A stretch of 64,000 bases of DNA from positions 1-64,000 of the forward strand of contig JAOVVO010000244.1 of NCBI GenBank assembly GCA_028564675.1. Direction: 5' to 3'. The notes under the pieces were generated by a model. The model worked only from the letters and a program-made list of their open reading frames with translations. It made no database searches and had not been told where the DNA came from. Positions 22,486-35,500 of the stretch are shown here, one piece after another; the stretch's first letter is position 1; every line of letters starts with the position of its first letter. A program made the position numbers and the translations under genes. The stretch comes from Onchocerca lupi. Its lineage: Eukaryota > Nematoda > Chromadorea > Rhabditida > Onchocercidae.

Positions 22486-25400
22486 TTACAAATCATTCAG
22501 GAGGTCTAATTTCTCTTCCTCTGACTCCATTTGTCTCGTCTCATTCAGTACACATTGCACTCCTTTTCCATTCTTAAAATTGTTAGAAAATAATTTTTCT
22601 TCCTCTGCCACATTAAAATCACCAATGCCGGTATTTAGTTCTCTCGCAACTTTATCCATATTTGGCACGGCTTCATCACGATGCGGACTAACTCGAACCC
22701 CAACTACTTCCAATATTTCAGTTAACTTTCTGGAGTAATCCAGATGGCCTTTTATCTATAAAAGAAAATGAATTTACAAAGTCACAATAATTTGTTACCT
22801 GCACTATTTAACCGTAAGTTTTTTAATCAAGTACGTAAAGAAAAGTGTATTAAATTATCCATAAAATTTTTTGAAAAAGTGAACGAACTAAATGCGAAAG
22901 GTTGAAATTGACTATTTTTTTCTCCATTTTGCATGTTACAGGACCTGTGCCAGCAATCGTAAATTGTACACTCATTGCACGATAAATAAATCTGCAAAAT
23001 TAGCAATTATGCCAAATAAGTAGCAAATATAAAATGCATATGCACTTCAGGAACTTCAACTCGAACTATCACTCACATTAAAAGAATCTGCATAATTTCT
23101 TTATAAAAAATAAAATAAGCTAAAAAACTCATATTTACAATTATGTTTTATTTCTTGAATCTGGTAGGCCGAAAAAATCAAACACGGAGGAATATAACAA
23201 GAATTCAAAATGTGAAATCCCAACCTTAGTAACCAATCACTGTTACAATAACCATTTATAATTCGTCCTCCAACAATTTGACTTATTTGCTGCCATTGAA
23301 TGGGTGATGCTGATACAGGAGCGCCAAGAAGCACCACATCTTGAACTATTCCTGGAATCTTCTTATTTGATTTTAGTACAAGTATAAATGAAGAAAAACT
23401 AACCATTTAATGATGAGAAAAAACTACATTAACAATATCACAAACATCAATGTCTTCAGAAACTATTATTTCTCGAAATCTGTAACTTAATTCATAAATC
23501 TCACCAAAACATGTACTCCGTTTGGTCATGGCCATCAAGCAATGGAAAATCACACGTGCTCCAAGTGAAAATCCTATCAAGGTAATAGGACGGCTGCCAT
23601 GCGCACGACTTAGCAATACTTCAGCTAATTGTTCGCCAACCTAAAAATTATAACATTTTCTGGTAATTGATCTCAACATTTCAAAAACGGTAACTTACTT
23701 TCTTCCAGAATTTTAGAAAATGTTATCTTTGAAAGTGTGATTCTCAATATTTAATGAAAATAATTATCCTTCGAAAATGCAAAATTGCAGGAATTCATGC
23801 CTCGGCAGCACGCCTTACGCAAACATTCCATGGGTTATCGATTGTACTGGATGCTGAAAGAAGCGCCACTGGCCAAGCAACCGCAGTAACTAAACCTGAA
23901 ATGGTTCTTCTTTAGCTGGGGTTTCAGAGGAGAAAATTAAAGATCATGCAATGCAACTTACAAAATTCCAGAAGACAACAAAGTATCCTATAAAAACCGA
24001 TGTTGAAAATAAAAATACCAGCAAAGGCAGTTTCCAAAAGAGTATGCTGAACAGCAAACGATACTGCACAAGACATCAAATAATCAATTGCTCGTCCTAG
24101 TTCCACCAAATATTTACTTTCGTAACGTAAAACATACTGTTCGCGCGACATCCATAAGTGCCTCCACTGCTGTTGAAAAACACGTTCTCCTTGCTAAAAC
24201 AAATTCTTCAAAACTTTACTGAAATATTGGTCGCCAATGCAAACATGGCAGCTTCCTAATTCAAAACTAATAATTTTCAAAATTTAGAAACAAGCAACGA
24301 AATTCCGGACAAAGAAGCTATTATGTCATTGAAATCTAGCCAGTTCTCAACAATTTTGGGTGAGGAAACAATAAGACCAGTTGTTTCAAAGTGAATAAAA
24401 TTGATTTTTTTCATGTTTTCGATTTAATTGTGAAAGATAGAATCAAAAATAAGAATTCGATTTCATCTCTAAAAAACTGTGATTATCTGAACAAGAAAAA
24501 GCTACAAACTTACATCATTAATCCATCCACTGATTGCCAAAACACAATGCAAACTACGACCTTCGGAAATCGGCTGAATTACAAATTCTTCGATTGCACC
24601 AACTCGTTTCTTCATTTTGTAACCTGATAGACGGAAAAGATAAATCACAGTAAAATCTACTAAAAAAGTTTTCAAGTTAACATGTCGGCATGGAAACCCT
24701 ATTTCTATACTCGAAATGCTTTCGAAAATTTCAATGTTCAAAAAAAAAAAAAGAAACAGGGAATAGCATGTGGAAGATTCCAAAAAAAAAAAAAAAATAT
24801 AGCATGTGGGAGGTTCCGCGAAGAACAAATAAAGTCACAGACTTCAGATCAAGATTTGAGACCAAGCTTATTTCTTTAATAAATGAGTTTATGGCTTGTA
24901 AATTATAAATGTTAGACTCTGTTAATACAAAGAATACAAAAAAGTTGAAAAAGGCCGATGAAACAAGCTTTTGTATATTGTACAGATTAAGGGAATTCAT
25001 AACTGAAAAGAATGGAATCATTGATGCGTTAATAATGAACAAATCCGTAATATAATGACTCCCTTAATTATCGTTGTCTCATAAAAAAGAAAAAAAAAAA
25101 GAAAAGACTACGATTTGTAGACTTTTTCAATTCACTGCAAACAACTTACCTGTTAATCCCGCACCCGCTATTCCAAATAATGATCCAAGTAAAGTAGCAC
25201 CCGCTGCTGTTCCAATACCTGCTGCTGTTCCAGCACCAATTACAGCTCCCGCACCGAGAGCTACCAATGGCGCTGTTAGACCAGCCGTTACTCCTGAAAT
25301 CCGAAAATTATAATGTAATATGCAAAAATTGGGAAAACTTTGAAAGATTTGGAAAAAATAAGCTTAAAATTTCACCCATTAAGACACCACCAATACCACT

Positions 25401-28400
25401 CGCTGCTCCAATCATGAAATATCGTTTAATTTTTTTCAATTTTGTAGCTCTAGCTCTTACTATTCTTTGTTCTCTGAAAAAAAAAATGTCATTACCAGAA
25501 ACAAACAAAAGAATTTCGCGTTCTCTAATCTAGATGAAATAGTATTATTCGTCATGCAATAAAAATATTATAACAAGTAACTATTCCCTAATCTAAAAAA
25601 CCTGATTATAAAAGATACCCATGCATCAAAATTAGCAATTTTAAAAATTATTGCTTACAATGACTTCAACCATCAAAAGAGTGCGGATGTTACATACAAC
25701 GATAATACACAAACAATATCAATGTGTTGAACTAAGAATGCTTAATTTTTTCTTGAAGGGTTAACACATTAAAGAGTTCCAAAAAGAAGGGTAAGCATTA
25801 TTCCCACTGTAACATTCACAGTGCATGAACAAAATTTTTGAAAAATAAAAATCTACGTTCTCGAAAAAGTTAAGCACATAAATTTATGCAGAAAGCATTG
25901 CAAAACCTAACCCTTTCATTTCGCCTGCGCTAATAATCATTTATGAAGTACAAATCATTAATTTCATTCAGGTATGAATCATTAACCAATAAATAGATAA
26001 TAAATGCCTTTTAAATGACTGAAATTTCTTAAAATACATTAGAATAAAATAAGTCTTCAATAGTACTTACTTACTTTCTTTGTAATGAGGTCCAATGATT
26101 GTATCAACTAATGCATCTTCTATCTAAAATGAAGCTTCATGAGAAAATCTTCATTTATTGTTATTAAAAAATTTAGAAAACCAATGCATCTTTCCTAATA
26201 GTTTTAAATTAAATACTTGTAACAGCACAGTTAAGAAACAAACATCCTCAAAATCATCCCATCGTAAAGCCAAAAGTGCACAAATATGACGCAATAAAAC
26301 GCGATAACGACAATCGTAAGTACCTGAAATGCAATTTTTACTTATTTATTAGCTCCTATGCCGATCCAGCTAGTCTATAGGAGCCAGTTACGCTTCGCGT
26401 GTCCGGCTCCAGTTAATCTGTATAAATAAATGTTCGTTTGTTCAAAAATCATAAACCTCCGAAAGTTCTTAAACACGCGTCTTATCTATATTAATTCAAA
26501 ATCTTAGGTATCGGAAAGTCCTTTTCTATTGCTTTGAAATTTTGACACAAATGCTGCATTCGATACGCGCATGTACACGCGTTGCTATTATTTATTATTA
26601 CTTTTATTATTTACTATTATTTATTATTTATTACGCAACAATTACAAATCAATAATATCAATAAAACAAATCTAATGATAAATTTATTAACGTAAAAAAG
26701 GAGAAAACGATATACAGGGATATACAACGATATACACGAGTTGGAGCATTAAACCGCTCACGCTGACATTCCTATATAGAATGATAGAAAAGGACGCCTT
26801 TGTTAGTGTGTGATGATGATAGCCTTTGTTGGCGCGCGAGGACAATCGACACTGACAAGCAGTTAAGGGTTACAAAAGAATGATTTAGAAATAAAGGAAT
26901 AAATAACACAATAATTGTTGATAAATGTTGGAGCATTTGGTTGACGAATTCTAACCTTATTCTACCCATGTCATTCTTTCACGTTTATATTAATCGTATA
27001 CATCTTGTTCTAACCGTATGTTTTACTCGGGAAAAGAAGGAGAGAGAGATATATGGGAGGAAGGAGAATGAGAGGAAAAAAGGTAGGGGGAGTCAATAAA
27101 CCTCGCCTCCTCACTTACTTTCAGTTGTCACCGACGTGATACGCGAAAAAAAAAGTATGTTTAAATAAAAACACCCACTTATTCGAATGCAAGATTGTAT
27201 CAAAATTTGAAAGCAATCGGTGGAGAACTTCCGGAGATTCTTGAGGGAGTACAGGTAGCATTTACATTTTTATTTATAAATATAATAATATAATATATAA
27301 TACGGGCTTGAAATCTTGCTTGAAAAAAGTTTCTTTGTTATATCTAAAACAAGTTCCGCATTTTTTAACACAATTATCCAAACAAACAGATTTCTCATAT
27401 TAATAAGAAGCTGAAATTTTTTCCTTATCTTTCATTTTTTCATTAACAGTAAAATCCTGAAAACTTTGAAGATCTACTCGATCGTATATGCAGAATCGAA
27501 CTTCAGCAGAATGAAAAATGAACGAACCATATTCAGTGAAAATAAATAAAAGACAGGCGAGGATAACTAAAGCTCCTTTCTGCTCTACAATTGGATCCTT
27601 CTTGACAAGAGTCACAAAAGTTGCTATATCGTCTGTTGCACCTTCACCCTAAAAAACCGATCATATCTAAAATTTAAGAAAACTAGCTTGGCAGTTGATG
27701 CTAACATTTGACTCGGCAAACTTTACCTTAGAAGATAAAATGGATGACGAATAAAACTTAATACGATAGGTACTAATTACGATAATTTAAGCTGAAACAA
27801 AGTATCACTGAATATAAAACTGGTTATCACAACTTTTAATTTCAACAACGCAAATTAATTATATTTGAAAGGAAGGAAATAGTTGAAGTGAAAAATTATA
27901 GGCTGAAAATAAGATAAAATAAAGATAACCTTAAGATGATGCCGTACAGTTGCGTTCGTTCGCGCCGGCAATGCGGCATACTTGAGTATTTTTTCCATTG
28001 TTTGCGTACAAAACTCACTAAAACTTTAATTGATTTTCACTCAAACAAGATGACTAAATTTAACAATCATTTTTCAAAATATTTCTCACAGTTAAATGAG
28101 ATGCCAGCTAAGACTGTTTTTATGAAATATAAACATCACAGCTGACTTCTACTAATATTAACTCTTTATAATATTTCGGCCAACTTTTTACATTACTTTG
28201 GCTTAAGAAGGATCTATATTCTACAGCTCGCTCAACATCATTACAGTATATCTAATTGAAGAACTTACATATCGTTCAAATGATCATTATTCTGCCAGAA
28301 ATCAAGTCTCAGTACTGAGGCAATCAAATCAACCAGAGCGAAACATGCAGCACTGCTTAATTGGTCATGTAACATAACCGATGGATTTACAAATATTGAC

Positions 28401-29164
28401 GGATTTACACTATCACTGCTTTCGAGAGATGTATCTGAAATAAATTACGATACTACAGTTGCTACACGATTTATCAATCCCTTTTGTCAAGACTATCGAT
28501 ATTATGGGCAAAACAAATTTTATATTAATTAAAAACGCAAAGTTAACTTTTCTAAAATTAACAAAAATTCTAAATTTCCATCAGCTCCTCTCTTCAAAGC
28601 AACTCGATGGTTTTTAACTGAATTACTTATAAAACAAATGTTTCACTTTCAAAAAATAATGTATGATTCGAAATTACCAATGAACTCATGATCAGCAGAA
28701 AAACTGTAATAATATGAAATCAAATTCAAAAGAATTTACCAAAACAAAAGTGAGAAGAAGATTCGGGGTATAATAAGCTTGAAATCTGGCAATGATCTTG
28801 CTGTGTTATATGGATTCAGTAATAAATCAAAATACTTTTTTATCAAAATCATTTTTTTTTAAAGTTACGATTATGAATTCCGATATTTTAGTGAACAGTA
28901 AAGAATTGAACAGCTAAAGTCAATATTTTTTGCTCTGATTAAAAACAGAAATTCAGAAGAACTTGCATTTCAGCGAAAATGGTCATTTATTACATAACTC
29001 CTCAAACCATAATACTTGACCTTATAATTTAACTTGTCAATCATTTAGCCAATTATATTCACTAAACTATTCCACTAACAAGAAAACAAACCTGATAAGT
29101 CTCGTTTTGGAAACAGCGAACCAAATGCATTTTCTTGCAAATCATCATCTCCTGAACTAGTCAT
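22486..29164 (-). CDS. TMCO4: TMCO4-like protein (DUF726 membrane alpha/beta-hydrolase fold)
   Basis: Fifteen exons in transcript order: 29164-29092, 28434-28269, 28017-27930, 27648-27429, 26323-26244, 26123-26071, 25473-25376, 25293-25150, 24623-24514, 24193-24019, 23895-23801, 23640-23505, 23351-23225, 22991-22889, 22755-22486; 645 residues (human TMCO4 634). Visible blocks: FCTQTMEKILKYAAL; a glycine/alanine-rich membrane region ending LFGIAGAGLTGYKMKKRVGA; ESKYLVELGRAIDYLMS; STIDNPWNVCVRRAAE; PITLIGFSLGARVIFHCL, whose G-F-S-L-G is a nucleophile elbow; DVVLLGAPVSAS; GGRIINGYCNSDWLLRFIYR; and HLDYSRKLTEIL. Function is unknown in the family; the GFSLG motif hints at a serine hydrolase, which is inference. 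One intron needs a GC donor (23799-23800), one an AT donor (27427-27428), and a GTAAGTAAGT repeat at one donor makes a frame-shifting alternative possible. The start is the first Met after a TTTGCAG acceptor at 29189. Confidence 0.88.
26340..27400. mobile_element. Composite transposon-derived insertion in a TMCO4 intron
   Basis: This intron is about 1.1 kb and locally richer in G and C words than the other introns. Two related sequences of about 55 bases face each other: 26511-26563 and 27183-27239. Reverse-complementing the left one gives TCGAATGCA, TCAAAATTT, AAAGCAAT and ACTTTCCG; the right one has TCGAATGCA, TCAAAATTT, AAAGCAAT and ACTTCCGGAG. Further out, the left side contains (on the minus strand) ACTTTCGGAGG, GAACAAACGAACATTTATTT and TATACAGAT, like the tails of RTE-clade non-LTR elements. 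The middle, read on the minus strand, has CTATATAGG and AATAAATTTAT, like the promoter and poly(A) parts of an LTR. No transposase or reverse transcriptase ORF remains. Family naming is tentative. Confidence 0.5.
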
Positions 29165-30271
29165 TGTCGATGATGACAGCTCTCTTCTCTGCAAATTATC
29201 TTAAATTTACTTAACACAAGTTCTGGTGAAGTGATCTTTCTCAAAAATATTAATAATTGTTAATATTCCGATGACAATGATCCTGACTACTTTTATTTAC
29301 TATCACCAACATCTAAAAATCCAAGATTAAAGAATTGTTCCTACCAAACGGTATAATAAAAAAAAAAAAAAAAAAAGATAGTATAAAGAAGGAATTGAAA
29401 ATCAGACAGTTATTTTATCATGTACTAACGAAGGAAATTTTATCTCATCAGTAAAATGATGTTACAGATAACATTATATATTCAAACTAATCACCTGTTT
29501 TTAAAAGGATCGAAGATGATAACAAACTGAAAATTCCTTCATTTAATGAATTTCGCTCAATTCTTCATTTATCTTTGCATTCGACAAAAAGCAAAAATCA
29601 AAGCATCCAGCTAAAATCAATAGAACTCATCTATCACAGTTATTTGAATTTCATATGTAAATTAAAAAAATGTAGATAGGACTAAAAATCAAGTGCTGAA
29701 TAAATTGATATTGATATTAGCAGTCTCCATTATAGCGAGAAACATAACTTCCCTTATCGAATGAATGATTTACAGAAACTACTGTAAGTCATAACCATTA
29801 TATATGACGAAAAACTATACATGAATGGGAAATATCAAAATAGTAATAACTTTACTTGAAAGTACAGAAGCAACCACAAATTTTTATTTTCACTCAAAAA
29901 ACAGTTTGAAACAACCACAATCATAAACAGATCACCAAAAAAACTCTTTCTATATTCTTCATTTCACTACATGGTTTTTAAAACTTCAAAGTAACAATTA
30001 ACATACTGGAGGAAAATTGAGAAAGTAGATATCTCAAATTTTTTTTTATAAATAAGACCTCTCCATAATTAATCATGAAGGAAATATGTGAAGATAAACA
30101 TATAAAATAACCTCTCCCAATTCAAAAAATATCAAAAACTTGACAGTGTGATTGACAAACCAAAGTTTCTCCAGTCATATATTCCCTAACATGTTCTTAT
30201 TAGTAATTGAATAATCATAGAACTGTTAAAAAACTTTAAAGATTATTTTGGTTGAAAAATCTAGAAACTTT
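29165..30271. other. Short intergenic region between eIF3F and TMCO4
   Basis: Both flanking genes are on the minus strand, so this is the eIF3F 3' flank and the TMCO4 upstream flank. It is AT-rich, includes an A run at about 29357-29374, and shows no gene. The TMCO4 ATG is preceded, 24 bases upstream, by an AG acceptor with a TTTGCAG-type tract. Confidence 0.6.
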
Positions 30272-32558
30272 TCACAGAGCCACTAAGCGTTCTTGCAATG
30301 AAAGCTGCGTTTTCGTTAAACTTGCCAAATATGAAATCATCATGTAATCCTGCAAACAGGAAGAATTTGCATAATGAAAAATACAGCTTCATAAATAACG
30401 GCTCTTAATCAAAATTGCAAAAAAAAAGATAACTTTTTGGGTTTCCCACAAGAAAAGACTTACCCTTAAACTTGTTTTAACTAAAATATCCAATTTTTCC
30501 TCGGACATATGAGTTGAAGCAATACTGACAATATCCATCATACGTCGTCCGAGTGACGAATCAACGGGCAGTTCCGGTTTTTCAAGTACCTAAATGAAAC
30601 AATTCATAAGTAAATTATTTTAAGTAAGGAACTCAAAAAAAGTATATTTTTTTTACATCGAGAAGGTAGAAATTATCAAAGAAACAATTCTTCTAAACTT
30701 CAAAATTAGTTCAAATTTCGAAAAAGTAGGATTATCAAAAATATTATTTGAAAAATGATTAATTAATACTATTTTTTAGTACTCAGGTATTCCCTTATAT
30801 ACATAAAGATTCCCATCATACATTTTCCATTCTCTTATTTACAAGATAAGGAAATTTTCTTTCTAAGGTATAACGATGATAGGCTGATTCAAATAATGAA
30901 AAAACTGATGATGATAATAAAAACACTTGCTTCATTCACATATTTCAAAAGCCTTTGCAACCAGAGTACCATTTCACTTGTACTTTTCTCGATTTGTTCC
31001 AAACCGCTCTCCAGCATAACCTCACGCTGCTTGTTACTATAAGCTGTACCAACCTGCACCAAGCTTAACGCAACACTTTCACCAGGAAAAGCATCAAATT
31101 CAACCTTTAACGGATTAAAGATAGCACAGTGCGGATCTCGGCTTCCAGGAATTCCAGCTTTAATCCTGCGAATAAAAGAAATGATTTAAAGAATGAATGC
31201 AAATTTCTGGATATCTTCAATAAATTTGTCAGGGTGATGAAGTATATTTATAAGCCAATGGAAAAGAAATTAACCTCAAATATGCTCGCACAGGCATTCG
31301 GTAATTTTCATCTGGTGAATTAAAGGTTGTGTCAACGGTGAGCAAGATCACTGGTGGTGGTTCCTTCTTGGCTGATGATTCACTTATTAAACGATTATAA
31401 TAATCATGATATGGCAAACAATGGATTGACAAATCAGCATTGGTGTAAAACCTGCAAAAAATAAAAAACATAATTCCCTATAAATGACGACAACCATTAA
31501 ATTTACACCTAAATCACGTTCTTTTATACTGAAAATTTTCAGTTTTCCAAATAAAAAAATGAAAATAAAGCCATTTATTTACTTATTCATTAAAAAGAAT
31601 TTACTGGAGATCGATGCCAATTTTTCTATACAAATATGCAGGTGCTTTGTTAAATACTTTTTCCATCGTAATCTTATAACAAGCTGGCATACTACCTTAA
31701 TGTGGTCGTCACTTCTATGTATAAACAATACTATGTTAATATGTTTCATATCGATCATTTTTACATCAAGTAATCGTTAGTCTTGTTGAAAATTGTTGAA
31801 TCAATATTTCCTACATCAATGAATTTTAATCATAACTAATTCATTTGGTTGATAATAAAACATCCATAAAATAATATTTAAGACATAAAAAATTTATAAC
31901 TTCGAAATGATATGGAAATTAAAGTATTTATACCATCCAACTGGTTGTTCAGAGGGCGTTGCCCGTTTCATCATCATTAACATTGTCTGATTAAAACCAT
32001 CGTCTAATTCCGGTGTGTCTTCTTTTTGTTCCCGAAATGGTATAGCGTAACAATTTGTTACCTAAAAATATGGAATTAGTAAATTTCTAAAATGAATTAG
32101 TAAGTTTCTGAAAGTACTAACTACATATACCTGTGTAATTTACCATCTTCATATAGTATCATACAACAAAAAGAGTAAACAAATGAACTTCGACTTATGA
32201 TAAAATTAATAATAATACAATAGAACAAATAAATAACTATTCTCACTGTTGAATTCGAAGAGCACTACAGTTACTCTTAATGAATGCTCTATAATCAAGC
32301 AGCAGTATATCTACGATAATAACAATCTTTCATGATCGTACTAATATTAAGGCTAAATCAATTTTTGATTTTGAATATGGTTTGAAATTTATTTCAATGA
32401 AATAACATTATTACCTGAATGGCATTTTTTTCATAGAATCCCATCAACGTGCCCAAAGCTTTGTCATTAGCACCTGGCTTGTTCGAGCGTCTTTCGAATG
32501 CATCAACAATGGTTAAATACACAACCGGATGTACTTTAACTGTTAACGTTGAAGCCAT
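30272..32558 (-). CDS. eif-3.F: Eukaryotic translation initiation factor 3 subunit F
   Basis: Subunit of the eIF3 complex, which recruits the 40S ribosome to mRNA. Exons in transcript order: 32558-32415, 32061-31934, 31451-31275, 31165-30931, 30589-30464, 30349-30272; total 888 bases, 295 residues, like the C. elegans protein. The N-terminal MPN domain starts STLTVKVHPVVYLTIVDAFE and continues with ALGTLMGFYEKNAIQVTNCY and EQPVGWFYTNADLS. The metal-binding HxHxxP signature of active JAMM proteases is absent, as expected for this non-catalytic MPN subunit. The C-terminal half ends DYMMISYLASLTKTQLSLQE RLVAL, matching human [20 protein letters not shown]. The intron after exon 4 needs a GC donor, GAA then GCAAGT. 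The ATG lies 23 bases after a TTTTTTTTCAAG acceptor. Confidence 0.93.
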
Positions 32559-35500
32559 AATTGTTGTTCACGTCTAGTTATCTTGAAAAAAAAGCTTCTT
32601 ATTAAAAAAATATATCATATAATATCCGCGGAAAACCAACTCGCCAGGATCACAGGAAATCAATGACCAAATGAAAACACTTTTTGATGGCTGTTATTTT
32701 CATTGTCTTCCTAGATTATAAGGATAGCGTATAAACTCTTTATGTTCGGATAAGGCAAACTGTAAGAATAACTACGCCGAAATAAAGCAATCACTCATCA
32801 GCCTCCTTCATCTGAGACATGACCTCTGCCCCATGACGCACTGCAATTTCATGAAAATACCTTCTATATGCCACAAAATACCTTATTGGCACACAGCCAA
32901 TGACAATTGAAGTCTCGGCTTTTAGAAAGGATGAGAATGAGGAAATGAGCGACAGAATTGGTACGTTGTTATTTGCGTGATACTAGTGCTTGTTTCACGC
33001 ACGTCAGCTCTGAATTTAATGGAATCAGGTGAAAGAAGTGGGATCTGTCCCTTCTGAATACCTTAACACTCTTCACGGCCTTTTCGTGATAGGCGAAACA
33101 CAACCATCTGGGCATTCTTTATTTTAAAGGGTCAAAATCGAAAGTACATATGCATAAATCAGTTGAAGAAATCTTCAATTATTTCAATTCAAAGCATTCG
33201 TTATCCTTACCTATTTTCCTCATAAAATTATCCTCGAATATTCCACTCCAATCATTACCTTTGAGACATATTTATGGGACATGCCAATTAGGTACTATTT
33301 CATAACTTCATTGAAAAACTTTCCTATTCCGTCAAGTTGCTAAAAATTAAATGTATGCAGGCAATATATAAATGACGACATGCAATAAATGATGAAAAAA
33401 TTGAAGAAATGATATTTGACAGTATGGAATCGATAAAATGCTTGCATAATGCTTGCATAAATAAATGGCAGCACTCAGACAGAATCAGTATCAGCTGAAC
33501 ATGATTAAAATTAAAATTAAAACGTCTAGAATCTGCGTTAAATCGTGGTACTGCTAATGCTTGTTATTCACGCTTGTACAGAAATAGTAATTTGTTGTAT
33601 AGAAATTGTAATTATATTGTTATATACATACTCATGTTCTATTCCCTGAATATGACAAACGTGCAAAAGTGCATATTTTTTGTTTGAAATATTTGTGGAA
33701 ATGCAATCGATATTAGAACAATAAATAGCTCTTTTTTGTGTTCAAAGAAGATAAGAGTGGTGGAAATTTTGGTAATGAATCATAGAAGTGCCTTCTCCGA
33801 AGAGCCATGGTGGTGCAGCAATCGTTATAGAACTATCAGAAAGTGCGAAACATTTCATTATACAGTTGGAGGAAATTTTGGTTTGTATTAGTTTTGGAAG
33901 TGAAATCGTACTGAAATGAAAGTGTACTTTCAACTTTGCTCTTTTGAGCAGTTCCGGGAAAGGTGTATTTATATATTGATAGTATCAAGTGCTGAAAGAA
34001 TTTAGTTCCCAAGGTTTTTTTGGCTTGTCGTCTCTTAACTTTCTTTTAACTCTTTCATTTGTTTAATTGTTTTCAAACATATTTGCGTATATGAAGCAAA
34101 AGTTAAATTATATCAAAAGGTAAATTTTAATTTAACTCTCGCAACAATCAAAAATTGTAACAATTTTTTTATGGAAACGTTACTGGCAAAAATCTCTGCT
34201 TCACTAACATAAGCTTGCTAGAACTAATCGATGTAAGTGGACGAGTAAGTTAAAAATTAAACTTTGTCATATGCATGAACGAACGATGTTCATTTCAATC
34301 ATTTGTTTATGAAATCATCATGTCCAATAAGGTAAATGTCAACTTCTTCAATACAAAAAAGTCAAAGCATGATTTAGATGTTAGATTTCATAAACATTGA
34401 TTCGAATTTGAATGCCGAAATTTCGACAAACAGTTTGTTCCTTTTCCTTTTCATTTTTTTTTTTTTTTTTTTTTGATTCGGCAAATATTGCAAGTCGTTT
34501 AAGAAAAGAAAAAGAAAATTTAGTTTCTTTTTTTGAATTTTGAATTCTTTTTTTTACATCGTTAAGTAGTAACAATTGACATATCAAGCAAAAAATTGAT
34601 TGTTTTAATGAAACCGAAATAAATAATCTGAAATGAATTTATAGAAATTTTTAGAAGCATTTCCGGAAACAAAATTTGCAAAATTCAACACTTCGAAATC
34701 TTTTTAAGAAGAACAAATGAGTGAAAAAATCATAACGCATCAATTCATTTCTTTGATAACAGCTATTCTCAGTATTCGATTGCAATTAGTTTGGTTATTC
34801 ACGTTTGGATCCAGCGGACGTGAATATTCGGTAGCGAATCCGAAGAGCTCTTTACTTGTCTAATTTCAAGTTCGTCGCATTTATAGCATTATTGCTTTGA
34901 TTATTTTAAAACTTCAGTTTCCAACAAGTAATCAAATTCTAACAGATTTTTTATTGCTATCAAATTGGGATTGCAATAATGGATTTAAGAGTTTTAAAGC
35001 TTCGCTACCTATGGAAAAAGCTGATTTAGTCAAAAATTAGCATCTATATTTTATAAATTATTTAAAATGATGTTAGCAGTTATTTCTTGTACATAATATT
35101 TCAGAAAAAACCATTCTGTTTAAGCTTTTTGAAATGATTTGAACGCCACTTTTAATTGCGTTATCACCTGGGCTAAATTCTAAAATGAGAGAAATAAGTT
35201 TTTTTTAAACAATATAAAATACTGCTTTTTGCCATCTTTCCTACTTAAATGTATAAACTGTCATGCTATCCGTTGCTTAAATCTGAATCAATACTTGAGC
35301 AATTTTTCGCAAATTTTGAAATAAAAGGAATTTAATGAATTGATTTGTAATTTATTGCATAATTATAAAGTTGATCATTAAACAATCTCTTAATAGAAGA
35401 AGTGTTCTTGAACGGATTATTTTAGCTTTAGATCTAAAACGATATCTGAAATAATTCATCACACTCAATCTTCATTAAAGATATAATTTCTCTCTTTTTT

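Noticed and set aside
24682..24908. Lys-rich ORFs near two A runs in a TMCO4 intron
   Set aside because: They are plus-strand readings across poly(A) tracts inside a minus-strand gene.
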